Shown here piece by piece: positions 9,001 through 16,300 of a DNA stretch of 64,000 bases. Every line of letters starts with the position of its first letter. Position 1 is the first letter of the stretch. The stretch is taken from the NCBI GenBank assembly GCA_963718755.1, contig OY970376.1, positions 1,488,001-1,552,000 of the forward strand, in the 5' to 3' direction. Position numbers and translations under genes: made by a program. This DNA comes from VRUE01 sp963718755. Its GTDB lineage: Bacteria; Actinomycetota; Thermoleophilia; Solirubrobacterales; 70-9. The notes under the pieces are model-generated. The model ran no database searches, was not told the DNA's origin, and worked only from the letters and a program-made list of their open reading frames with translations.

Positions 9001-10204
9001 AGCTACTGTCACGCAGGGACTACCGGGCACCGAAGAACAGGAATTTGACTATGACAAAAACGGTCGGCTGAGCGAATCGAGCGCGGGAAGCTACGAATTC
9101 GATGCAGCCGACAACCTGATCAAAACCCCAACGTCGACGAACGCCTATGACGCGGCAGGCCAGCTCGAAGAAGGCGGAGGGGTCGCCTACACGTACAACG
9201 TGCTCGGTGAGCGAACGAAAGCGACCCCGAGTAGCGGACCGGCAACGACCTATGCCTATGACCAGGCTGGTGGGTTGATGTCGATAACTCGCCCGGAAGA
9301 AGGCGAAGCTGCCGCAATCAACGAGTCCTTTACCTACGACGGCAGCCGCTTGGCAGCATCCCACACGGTTGGCGAATCCGTGAGCTACTTGACGTGGGAT
9401 ACCTCTCGGAAGATGCCAGCCCTTCTCAGCGATGGCACTCGAAGCTTCATCTACGGGCCTGGTGGGGTTCCTATCGCGCACATCGACACCGGCGAAACGC
9501 CTACCTACTATCACCACGATCAGCTCGGGAGTACGCGGATGCTCTCAAATGAAGCGGGTGAAGCGATTGGCTCCTTTAGCTATACGCCCTACGGGGAGGT
9601 CGAAGCGAGTTCGGGGTCAGCCAACACCCCCATCGGCTATGCCGCTCAGTACACCGCGTCGGGCACTGGTCTCCAGTACCTACGTGCCCGGCAGTACGAT
9701 CCGTTGACCGCGCAGTTTCTAACCAAAGATCCTCTCGCCGAGCTTACCCGGGAACCTTACGCATACGGCGGAGGCAATCCACTCACGTACGTCGATCCTA
9801 CCGGCCTCGGCTTGTGCATCGGAGGAATCATCGATTGTGATGAAGATGATGACCCTTGCGACAAGGTTCTCGGTCAAGGGTTGCTGTGTCTTGTTCCGAT
9901 TGGCTCGCAAGACGACGTTGTGAACACGGCAGCCGGTGCCGCAGACTCGATCCTCTCACCCATCCCGGGAACCGACCCTGGGCCGTGGCTTCGTGACCAG
10001 CTCGGTATACCAGGTGTCGATATGTGCTCTGCTGCATATCGCTTCGCTAGGGGCGCCACGGACTTGGTGACCGCCATGAGGAATATTGCTAGGGGTGCGG
10101 ATTGGGCAGGGCGACGCCTACCCGATGTCTACGATTGGGGTCGTCGCACCGCCAGGAAGCAGAACGAAAGGATCGTCCACCTCCCATCTGAGATCATGCA
10201 ATAG
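3053..10204 (+). CDS. Large secreted RHS/YD-repeat protein, probable polymorphic toxin
   Basis: The 2383-residue protein opens with a Sec-type signal peptide (hydrophobic LLVALLIFILAP, cleavage near AVAA-E at about residue 50). An autotransporter-passenger-like opening (TWTGPSSGTWHTGANWSTG) comes next, then four 238-240-residue tandem repeats at about residues 126-1081 and a degenerate fifth. A DUF6531-type entry (CGDPVDCATGNFF) follows near residue 1245. Many YD/RHS repeats come after (for example YDADSRVISQTNPAGQ), then the RHS core (YYHHDQLGSTRML to YLRARQYDPLTAQFLTKDPL) and an end signature YVDPTGLG. The last 130 or so residues are unrelated to the core, as in RHS toxins whose C-terminal tip is released by the cage. 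I do not recognise the tip. AGGGAG lies about 8 bases before the ATG. The gene uses more GAA and AAA codons than its neighbours, which suggests separate origin. Confidence 0.88.
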   Translation: MQTEGRSCGIGPIASIERVRSFLTRTLPSCLGLLVALLIFILAPHTAVAAECTTTWTGPSSGTWHTGANWSTGKVPTSEDVACIGSGSTAEITTSSQVAAEVQGEGGLKITGGSLGLMRPGSEGTSTVNSLAMSNGTLTGPGTLNVTSSFAMTGTKSVTMSGGGKTVLKPGSTSEINSTNTLLLNERTFVNEGTLTFASGVIEMPKSVIENIGTFKANSQSGNPEIRPGIWASTFVNNGVFEKTAGSGKTTVGVKFENNGGSVEAKSGDIGFSNGGSSSGTNSLTAAEGKKIIFAFTGNWTLGSSTSYAGNFELTGANVTAGGGFQIPGDTLFVSSGQLTVSSGLLKAATLSMSGGTVKLEGEPSTVNSLAMSNGTLTGPGTLNVTSSFAMTGTKSVTMSGGGKTVLKPGSTSEINSTNTLLLNERTFVNEGTLTFASGVIEMPKSVIENIGTFKANSQSGNPEIRPGIWASTFVNNGVFEKTAGSGKTTVGVKFENNGGSVEAKSGDIGFSNGGSSSGTNSLTAAEGKKIIFAFTGNWTLGSSTSYAGNFELTGANVTAGGGFQIPGDTLFVSSGQLTVSSGLLKAATLSMSGGTVKLEGEPSTVNSLAMSNGTLTGPGTLNVTSSFAMTGTKSVTMSGGGKTVLKPGSTSEINSTNTLLLNERTFVNEGTLTFASGVIEMPKSVIENIGTFKANSQSGNPEIRPGIWASTFVNNGVFEKTAGSGKTTVGVKFENNGGSVEAKSGDIGFSNGGSSSGTNSLTAAEGKKIIFAFTGNWTIGPSTSFSGVFEFTGASVTVSNGLSLLPAGTLNVISGQLTIASGALEADTLSMSGGTVKLEGEPSTVNSLAMSNGTLTGPGTLNVTSSFAMTGTKSVTMSGGGKTVLKPGSTSEINSTNTLLLNERTFVNEGTLTFASGVIEMPKSVIENIGTFKANSQSGNPEIRPGIWASTFVNNGVFEKTAGSGKTTVGVKFENNGGSVEAKSGDIGFSNGGAGNSANSFTTGEGNKIIFAFTGEFAMGSGTFYSGNFEITGAKLSTSNGMNNAKGTLTIQSGSYFTDDPLEVKTLTMHSGTAHLDGEPSTVNSLTMTDGTLKGPADLNVTSSFALTGTKSVDMSGVGGTILKPNATSEINTTNDLALTERTLINEGTLTFAQGRIEGIKGAFIENKGTFKANSESSFPQILPGTGEAPLILNEGTFEKTAGTGKTQVDINFANFGKIGEKTGKLVIKNPVKVDRNQKFGKRSTCGDPVDCATGNFFETQTDIAVGGRGIGLMLARSYSARSAAVASSPGAFGYGWTNSFGDRLVAEEEGKRVTLIRGNGTTVPFTGGPGTFTAPTWSQETLSGNAEAGYALTLADQTLYEFSGSGRLTDVIDRNGNKTTLGYDGSGRLKTITDPSARQIVLTYNGEGLIEGAEDPMGHVIEYAYESKHLKSVTLPGEEEPRWQFKYDGSHRITEMTDGRGGKTTNEYDADSRVISQTNPAGQTLKFVYEPFHTTVTNEATGTVTDQWFTSNNQPYSITYGYGTEQARTETFAYDSAGRLLSQTDPASRKTTYGYNAAGDRTSMKDPAGNETKWTYNATHDVIAQTTPGGLTTTLTRDEQGNVESLSRPAPSESNQTFSFAHAENGDLEGVTNPLGKTWSFEYNAQGDRVAETSPEGDTGTWTYNANSQVIASVSPRGNEEGAEASEFTTTTELDAIGRPIKVTDPLGHAVEYAYDGNGNLETLTNANGHTTTYFYDPLDQLVKVEKPNSDLTETGYNGEGQVTSQTDGNEETTTYVRNILGQVTKVIDPLGREKIYAYDLAGNLVTATDAAERETSYTYDLADRVTDIDYSSEGTPDVSFEYDADGNVLEMVDGTGESSFEYDILGRLVAAEDGHGDQVEYQYDLANQQTAITYPNGKSVLRSFDGAGQLESVTDWLGGTTSFSYDADSHLAETVFPESTGSKDEFAYDAAGFMEEAAFKQESEVLGAVNYARDSAAQIEATVTQGLPGTEEQEFDYDKNGRLSESSAGSYEFDAADNLIKTPTSTNAYDAAGQLEEGGGVAYTYNVLGERTKATPSSGPATTYAYDQAGGLMSITRPEEGEAAAINESFTYDGSRLAASHTVGESVSYLTWDTSRKMPALLSDGTRSFIYGPGGVPIAHIDTGETPTYYHHDQLGSTRMLSNEAGEAIGSFSYTPYGEVEASSGSANTPIGYAAQYTASGTGLQYLRARQYDPLTAQFLTKDPLAELTREPYAYGGGNPLTYVDPTGLGLCIGGIIDCDEDDDPCDKVLGQGLLCLVPIGSQDDVVNTAAGAADSILSPIPGTDPGPWLRDQLGIPGVDMCSAAYRFARGATDLVTAMRNIARGADWAGRRLPDVYDWGRRTARKQNERIVHLPSEIMQ
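3428..6295 (+). repeat. Four tandem 714-720-bp repeats inside the RHS gene
   Basis: Units start at 3428, 4145, 4862 and 5582 (lengths 717, 717, 720 and 714). Units 1 and 2 look identical throughout. Unit 3 matches until about 5388 and unit 4 until about 6031, after which each has its own end. A fifth diverged unit begins at 6296. All lengths are multiples of three, so copy number can change without breaking the frame. The identity extends to silent positions, which points to recent duplication or gene conversion. Confidence 0.95.
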
Positions 10205-10212
10205 TTCAGGAT

Positions 10213-10470
10213 ATGGTGCCGCTGGGTGTAACTGATTTCGGTCCGCCTGAAATCTTCAAGCTGACTATTGGTGCTGTCGTCGTCGCGGAGGTGATAGGCG
10301 TCCCCGTAGCTTGGCTGAGACTGCGTAGAACCGTAGAGTGGGCCAACCGGCCCACGGACGTACGGCGAATGGAGCTCTTGTCCCGCTACGTTCGGCGCAT
10401 CACGGGGTTTGCCGCCGCGTGGGCGCTGCTCGTCGCGCTTTCGGCGTTCGCGGTGGCGGCACTATCGTGA
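10213..10470 (+). CDS. Small membrane protein, candidate RHS immunity protein 1
   Basis: The 85-residue protein has two predicted membrane helices (about residues 16-36, IGAVVVAEVIGVPVAWL, and 65-84, GFAAAWALLVALSAFAVAAL) around a basic cytoplasmic segment. It starts 8 bp after the RHS stop codon, and its TGA overlaps the GTG of the next gene, so the three genes look like one operon. Immunity genes usually follow RHS toxin genes directly, and membrane immunity proteins usually go with toxins acting at the membrane or periplasm. The role is inferred from position; no family is recognised. Confidence 0.6.
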   Translation: MVPLGVTDFGPPEIFKLTIGAVVVAEVIGVPVAWLRLRRTVEWANRPTDVRRMELLSRYVRRITGFAAAWALLVALSAFAVAALS

Positions 10471-10700
10471 AGAACTCAGACCCCACCTCGATCCCTGACA
10501 GCGTGATCTTGGTCATTGTCGCGCTCTTGGTTGCCGGGGTGTGCCTGGGAACGCTCTACGGCCTCGACCTTATTTCCGTCTTGGTACTCGACGCACTGTT
10601 TTTCGGCGCGCTCGTCATTTTTGTTCCGTGGGCTGTCTGGAAGCTCGATCCAGGTGATCTGACTAAGTTCAGCGACGGTTCCAATGGCACTCGTTCGTAG
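10467..10700 (+). CDS. Small membrane protein, candidate RHS immunity protein 2
   Basis: The 77-residue protein starts at a GTG overlapping the previous stop (GTGA). It has two hydrophobic helices (SVILVIVALLVAGVCLGTLYG and VLVLDALFFGALVIFVPWAVW) and a short polar tail. The frame stays open upstream, but the earlier part is the shadow of the preceding gene. Like its partner it is probably an immunity or accessory protein for the RHS toxin; no homologue is recognised. Confidence 0.55.
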   Translation: MKNSDPTSIPDSVILVIVALLVAGVCLGTLYGLDLISVLVLDALFFGALVIFVPWAVWKLDPGDLTKFSDGSNGTRS

Positions 10701-10789
10701 CTCGAGGCATTAGCCCACCTTGAGCGCGGTGTAGATCACGTCAGGGTTGGCCTTCGAGGTATACCCGTGGCCGGACTACAGCGGGAGGA

Positions 10790-11458
10790 CTACTTCGTAA
10801 CTAGAGCGATGCTGAATCCGTCATAGCCCTTGCTCCCGACGGTCTGGATCGTGGTCGCGCTGACACGAGACTCGGCCGCCATCATCTCATGCAGGGTGCG
10901 CTGCCCTCGGACGGCGGCGTCCTCATCCTCGGCGTCTGCAAGCGCCCCACCTCGGACAACGTTGTCGGCGACGATCAGGCCGCCCGAGCGGGTGTGATCG
11001 ACGGCCCATGAAAAGTAATCTGGGCTGCGCGCCTTGTCTGCGTCGATAAAGACGAGATCGAAGGGTCCGGCTTCCTCCAGCTCGGCGTCTACGAGTAGGT
11101 CGGTCGCCGGGCCGATTCGCAGATCGACCCGATCGCCAACTCCAGCGCGGTCGATGTTCTTACGTGCGACTGCGGCGAAATCTGGGTTGATCTCCAACGT
11201 AACCAAGCGCCCGTCGTCGGAGAGGCCACGCGCCAGCCAGATCGTGCTGTAGCCGCCAAGGGCGCCGAACTCCAAGATCGCCTTCGCCCCGAGCGTTTTC
11301 GCCAAGAGACTCAGGAGCTTGCCCTGAGGCGGTGACACCTGGATCGCCGGCAGCCCCGCTTTTTCACTCTCCTCGAGCGCGGTATCGAGCGCCTGGTCGT
11401 GCGGGACCAGAAGATCAGTGACGTATTGGTCGACGGCCGACCATCGATCTTGCTCCAC
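10790..11458 (-). CDS. SAM-dependent O-methyltransferase (class I, COMT/CCoAMT type)
   Basis: The protein is 222 residues from the GTG at 11458, which matches the usual N-terminus of the family (EQDRWSAVDQYVTDLL). It contains the SAM-binding loop ILEFGALGGYSTIWLA (about 61-76), the acidic motif TLEINP, and the metal and substrate region FIDADKARSPDYF and VADNVVRGG. Members are divalent-metal-dependent enzymes that methylate catechol-like hydroxyls. The frame runs on upstream to 12355 but that part opposes other genes and lacks domain features. It faces its neighbours alone on the minus strand, and its substrate is unknown. Confidence 0.88.
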   Translation of the reverse strand: MEQDRWSAVDQYVTDLLVPHDQALDTALEESEKAGLPAIQVSPPQGKLLSLLAKTLGAKAILEFGALGGYSTIWLARGLSDDGRLVTLEINPDFAAVARKNIDRAGVGDRVDLRIGPATDLLVDAELEEAGPFDLVFIDADKARSPDYFSWAVDHTRSGGLIVADNVVRGGALADAEDEDAAVRGQRTLHEMMAAESRVSATTIQTVGSKGYDGFSIALVTK

Positions 11459-11590
11459 GACTGGTCTGTCTATCAGAGGGCCCCATCCCACAAGCCCGTC
11501 GAGTGGCGTTGCCTGGCAGCGAAGTCGATGCAAGCGGCGTCTGTTTTCGACAACGGGGTGAGTGACTCCGCTGCCCAGAAATAGGCCGCC

Positions 11591-11686
11591 GCCCCCGCCC
11601 GCTGCGGGAGCCGCCCTCCCCTTCGTGATCTTGGCACGCCTTCGGCGTGCGCGGGTCGGGCACCGGCTCCCGCAGCGGGCGGGGGC
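11591..11686 (+). repeat. Structured intergenic element A
   Basis: A 23-bp perfect stem joins 11591-11613 to 11664-11686. Inside it is a 7-bp hairpin GCACGCC-TTC-GGCGTGC (11634-11650). It ends 18 bp before the ATG at 11705, just upstream of that gene's GAGGAGGT. It shares its design with elements B, C, D and K. Confidence 0.8.
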
Positions 11687-11704
11687 ACGACCGAGGAGGT
11701 CGAG

Positions 11705-11977
11705 ATGACCCAGACCATCGACATCGCCGAGCAGGCGGTCGAGCAGCCCCAGGGCACCCTCACCTACGAGGAGCTTTCCGGGCTCAACGGCCAACAAGCC
11801 GAACGGAAGCTTGAGAGCTTTGTCGCCGAACTTCGCAAGATGACTCCCGAGGAGCGAATCCGCGCGTCCCGCTACACGATGAACCGCTGGGAATATTGGG
11901 TCTACGCGGCTCGCTTCCCGGACGAGGTGCCGCTCGTGAATGGTGAGCTGGAGCGAATTGCCCTGACTCTCGAATAG
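11705..11977 (+). CDS. Small protein of unknown function
   Basis: The 90-residue protein has a strong ribosome site (GAGGAGG 5 bases before ATG). It is acidic and probably all-helical; the middle (KLESFVAELRKMTPEERIRASRY) is a basic helix-rich segment, and YTMNRWEYWVYAARFPDEVP near the end is aromatic-rich. No family is recognised. It opens the + strand DNA-processing cluster and follows structured element A. Confidence 0.75.
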   Translation: MTQTIDIAEQAVEQPQGTLTYEELSGLNGQQAERKLESFVAELRKMTPEERIRASRYTMNRWEYWVYAARFPDEVPLVNGELERIALTLE

Positions 11978-12003
11978 GTGGACCGATCTCCGTGTGGAGC
12001 CGG

Positions 12004-12070
12004 GCGGGGCCGACTCCGCCCCAGGATGGCACGCCCTGGCGGGCGTGCAGGGCTCCGTCGACGGCCCCGC
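12004..12070 (+). repeat. Structured intergenic element B
   Basis: GCGGGGCC at 12004-12011 pairs with 12063-12070, and the inner hairpin GCACGCCC-TGGC-GGGCGTGC is at 12029-12048. The connecting segments (GACTCCGCCCCAGG and GGGCTCCGTC) are nearly the same as in element C. It lies 31 bp before the dprA start. Confidence 0.75.
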
Positions 12071-12101
12071 ACCCGGTGGGGTCAAGACAAGGAGGACGAT
12101 C

Positions 12102-13220
12102 ATGACTGTCGATCCCCAGGCGTGCCCGGAATGCCTACGCCGCGCGCGACTTCTGGCGCACCTCGCCCCATACATAGAGCAGTTCAGCTCCGGAGCGCCC
12201 GAGCGCGTCTCGGAGCTGCTTTGCCTCGGCAGCACGGAGCTGGCCGAGGCTGCGGCGCCGAAGGTTGCCGCGCAGCTCATCGCCCAGATCGATGCCCTGC
12301 TAGAGGAGCGGCTGCAAGCCGAGCTGGTCGCGGCGGAATGCTGGGGATGCTGCAAGCACGACCCCCGCTACCCGGCGGGCCTGCGCGATGCAGTTGGAGC
12401 CCCGTGGGCGCTGATCGGCAGAGGCGACCCTGCGCTTTTGACTCGCCTCGTTCCCGATCAGTCGGTGACTCTTGTCGGGGCCAGGCGCGCCAGCACCTAC
12501 GGCCGCGAGGTCGCGCGCGAGCTAGGTCGCGATCTGGCTAGCGCGGGTCTCCTCGTTGTCAGTGGCCTCGCCTTCGGCATCGACGCCTGTGCTCACCGCG
12601 GCGCGTTGGACGCCGGGCCGACGGTAGCCGTGCTCGGCTGCGGCGCCGACGTCGCCTACCCTGCGGCCCATCGATCGTTGTGGCGGCGGATCGGCGAGGG
12701 CGGTCTCGTCGTTTCCGAGCTTCCCCCTGGTTGCGGAGCGTGGCGCTGGACCTTCCCCGCACGCAGCCGGATCATGGCGGCGCTTTCGGGGATGACGGTC
12801 GTAGTCGAGGCGGCGGAGCGCTCGGGCAGCTTGGCCACGGCAGACCTAGCCGCTGATCTCGGCCGCGATGTCGGCGCGGTGCCGGGGCCTGTTGGCTCCC
12901 GGCTCTCGGCCGGGCCGAACCGATTGCTCGCCTCCGGGGCTTGCCTGGTGCGCGACGCGCAGGACGTGCTCGACGCGACGCTCGGGTCTGGCGTTCGGCA
13001 GCTTCAGAATCCCGGGCCGCAGCTGAGCTCCACCCAGCGCGACGTGTTGCGAGCGCTTGAAGACGGCGCTCAGGGCGAGGAGGAGATCGCAAGCGACTCG
13101 GGGATCTCCGAGAGCGAGGTCGAGGAAGTGCTGAAGGCGCTCGAGAAGCTCGGCTACACCGCCGCCTTCCAGGTGACCGCCTACAGCGCTACGGGCCTGC
13201 AGCCCCCGCCCGAGTCCTAG
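12102..13220 (+). CDS. dprA: DprA/Smf-like DNA-processing protein
   Basis: The protein is 372 residues from the ATG at 12102 (AAGGAGG 7 bases before it); the open frame to 11994 runs through element B and is not used. The Rossmann-like DprA core spans about residues 120-330, with VSGLAFGIDACAHRGAL at 153-169, then VAVLGCGADVAYPAAH and SRIMAALSGMTVVVEAAERSG, all diagnostic. The last 45 residues look like the winged-helix C-terminal domain found in many DprA proteins. DprA binds incoming single-stranded DNA and loads RecA during transformation. On an ICE it could protect or process the transferred strand. The N-terminal 80 residues carry cysteines (CPECL, CWGCC) that may bind zinc, and are not part of the core. 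Confidence 0.92.
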   Translation: MTVDPQACPECLRRARLLAHLAPYIEQFSSGAPERVSELLCLGSTELAEAAAPKVAAQLIAQIDALLEERLQAELVAAECWGCCKHDPRYPAGLRDAVGAPWALIGRGDPALLTRLVPDQSVTLVGARRASTYGREVARELGRDLASAGLLVVSGLAFGIDACAHRGALDAGPTVAVLGCGADVAYPAAHRSLWRRIGEGGLVVSELPPGCGAWRWTFPARSRIMAALSGMTVVVEAAERSGSLATADLAADLGRDVGAVPGPVGSRLSAGPNRLLASGACLVRDAQDVLDATLGSGVRQLQNPGPQLSSTQRDVLRALEDGAQGEEEIASDSGISESEVEEVLKALEKLGYTAAFQVTAYSATGLQPPPES

Positions 13221-13227
13221 CGGGGGC
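13202..13227 (+). terminator. Hairpin at the dprA stop codon
   Basis: GCCCCCGC at 13202-13209 pairs perfectly with 13220-13227 around a 10-nt loop that contains the dprA stop. There is no T-run. It may act as a weak terminator or processing site. Confidence 0.45.
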
Positions 13228-13253
13228 GCTCGATGACGGAGCGCGGAACAACG

Positions 13254-13331
13254 CCTCTGCGGGGCCGACTCCGCCCCAGGTTGGCACGCCCTAGCGGGCG
13301 TGCGGGGGCTCCGTCATCGGCCCCGCAGAGG
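13254..13331 (+). repeat. Structured intergenic element C
   Basis: A 15-bp perfect stem joins 13254-13268 (CCTCTGCGGGGCCGA) to 13317-13331, with the inner hairpin GCACGCCC-TAGC-GGGCGTGC at 13284-13303. The sequence between arms is close to element B over about 60 bases. It ends 26 bp before the next ATG. Confidence 0.8.
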
Positions 13332-13357
13332 GCGGGGCCCTCCGTGAAAGGACGGCC

Positions 13358-16300
13358 ATGCCTCCCTCGACCTCTCCAGCTAGCGCACCCACGCAGGGCA
13401 AGCGCTCGGCGCTCACGGGCGCCGCCATGACCGATGAAGTCTTCGACTCCTCGCCCTCCCTGCTTCGTCCAAGCCGCGGCGATCGCAACACCGTGGCGGG
13501 GCTCCAGCAGTTCTTCTCGCCGCCCGAGGCGGCTCAGCTAATCGCCGCGGTCAATGGTCGCGAGCACTCGACGCTCGACCTGACCGCTGGCGACGGCTCG
13601 CTGCTCGCCGGGGTCGACCCAGACTTCCGCTTCGGCATCGAGATCGACGCCGATCAGGTGAAGGCTGGCGCCTACGAGCCGATCCACGGCGACGTGCGGC
13701 GCGCGTACCCGTTGCTGCGCCTGGTGCGGACGCAGTTCCCGCGAGTGGCCTGCAACCCGCCCTTCGGTCTCGACTGGCAGATCAACGGCCGCAAGGAGAA
13801 CTCGATGGTGGCGACCTGGCGCATGGCGAACGCGCTGCTCGCCGAGCGCGGCGCGGGTGCCTTCATCGCCGGGCGAGACCGCTTCGCCCGCGACGTGATG
13901 TCGCGACCCGACGCCGCCGGTGTCTACGCGCTGGTCGAGTGCAAGGACCTGTTCGAGGGGGTCGAGCTGCCCTGCGTGATCGCCTTCTTCGTTCTCGCCG
14001 AGAGCGCCGAGGAACCCCGCGAGGGAGGACCGCTGACCCTCCAGGCTTCGCGGGACGAGCTACCGGGACTCGCCGAGGAGATCCGCGACGAGCGCCTGGA
14101 AGTCGCGGGCTACATCCCCGAACACGCTCGCTGCGGCTACCGGGTTGCGCTGACCGAGACCTTCAAGACGGTCTCCAAAGAGCTCGCGCGCCGCCGCACC
14201 GAGGAGGAGGCCAAACGCCAGCGCTACGACCTCGAGCTGAAAGGCAACCGCGTCTCCGCGCGGCCGAGCCCGTTCGCTCGCCTCGCGCTCGGTCAGCGCC
14301 GCGGCCTGCGCGAGGTCGAGCGGCTGAACGGGCAGCCGACCACCTACTTCGCGCTGAACCTGCGCGAGTGGCGTCAGCTGCGCACCCTCGCCTCCGAAGA
14401 CGCCCTCACGCTGGAGCCGGCGCTCTGCGAGGCGATCGAAGCGGCCACGGTCGAGGCCGAGCAAGCCGTTTGCCCGCTCTATGAGGTTCGCCCGCAGCAG
14501 CGGCTCGCCTTCCTCGATGACCTCGACTCGATCCTCTGCATCGCCTCCGATTCCGAGCGCGGCTTCGAGGCCGGCGAGCGCTACCCGCTTACGACCTCAA
14601 GCGACGTGCAGATCACCCACGCCGAACGGCCCCATCAGAAGCGGAACGGCGATGTCGAAATCCGCAAGTACGAGCACGAGGCGAAGGTGCTCCGCGTCGA
14701 CATCGACGGCCACGTCTTCAACGAGTCCGCATCCGATGTCGCCTACCTCTTGGAGCACTTCGAGCTGCCCGACCCCGGAGACCTCGGCAGCCGCTTCCCG
14801 GAGCAGGTCTCCGAAGCGCGCGGCGTCTTGGGCGAGCTCGCCGAGCGACACGACTTCGAGTTCAAGACCTCAGAGGTCGAGGAATGGCAGCTCGAGGATC
14901 TCGCCCGCCTCGTCGTCAAGGGCTCCGGGGTGCTCGGCTGGGAGCAGGGTGGAGGCAAGAGCCTCGGCGGCGCCACCCTGATCCACGCCCTGTGGGAGCG
15001 CGGTGCCGCGCGCAAGGCGCTGATCGTCTGCCCCCAGGACTTGATCTTGCAGTGGAAGCGCGAGATCAGGCGCTTCTACGGTGTCGAGCCCGAGCACATC
15101 ACGACGCCCGCCCAGGCTCGCGCCGTCGCCCGCCACCTGAAGGCGGGAGGCGACGGCCTCTACATCACCCACTACGAGGTGCTTTCGCTGATCGGCCGCG
15201 CCGATGAGCCTCTGCCGGTGGCGCCGGTCAGCGCATCGGTTGCCGAGCACGAGGAGGAGGGCCGCACTGCCCTGACCACCGAGGAGTTCTGCCCCAATTG
15301 CCTCGCCTCCTTCGACGCCGGCTGGCAGCGGCAGAGCCCACACGTCTGCGAACGCTGCCACTACGTCCACAAGCGACTGCGGGTCAAGACGGCAGGGCAC
15401 TACCTCGCTCACGCCTTCGCCGATGGCGTGATCGTCGTGGACGAGGGGACGCTGGCGAAGGGCAACGAGAGCCTGCGTTCCAAGGCGATCCGCGGTTTGC
15501 GCGCCCGTTATCGCTTCCTGCTCACCGGCACGCCGATCTCCAACTACGTCAACGATGTCTTCTGGCTGCTGTGGTGGACGCTCGGCAACGCCACCCTGCG
15601 CTTCCCCTTCGACTACGAAGGCGGCCGGGCGAAGTTCGAGGCCGACTTCTGCGTCATCGAGTACTTCCGCAAAGCCGGCAAGCGAGAAGGGCGAAAGGTC
15701 TTGCCCCAGGTGACGAACGTCTCGCGCCTGTGGCGGCTGCTCTCCGGCGCGATGGTCCGGCGCCGCAAGCAGCACATGGGCGAGCTGCCGCCGCGCACCA
15801 CGCGGACGATCGCCGCGCCGATGGGCAAAGCGCAGCTCGACCTCTACAAGTTCTGGCTTTCGGGCTCGACCTTCGAGCGCTACTTCGCCTGGAAGCACCC
15901 CGGCCACCCGATGTTGAAGGTGGACGGGCTGGTCGAACGCTTCGCCGCCGGCCTCGGCCAGCTGACCAAGCTGGAGTACGCGACGACCCTGCCAGAGGCC
16001 GATCCCGACCTCGGCGGCTGGGAGCCGCTGGAGGCTTTCCCGCACTCCAACTGGACGCCGAAGAACCTGAAGGTTCTCCAGGTCGCCCTCGAACACGTCG
16101 AGCGCGGCGAGAAGGTGCTGATCGGCTCGGACCTGATCGAGACCGGCCGCTGGCTGTGCGAGCGGCTGCGCGAAAAGGGAGTCGAAGCGGCACACATCGT
16201 CGAGGAGCGGGGCGGCAAGGCGGCAACGATGAATCCCCGCCGCCGCGCGAAGGCGATCGAGGCGTTCAAGACCGGCCGCACCCAGGTTCTCTGCTGCGGC

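Noticed and set aside
11459..12355. N-terminal extension of the O-methyltransferase
   Set aside because: It crosses element A and two plus-strand genes, and the family start fits the GTG at 11458.
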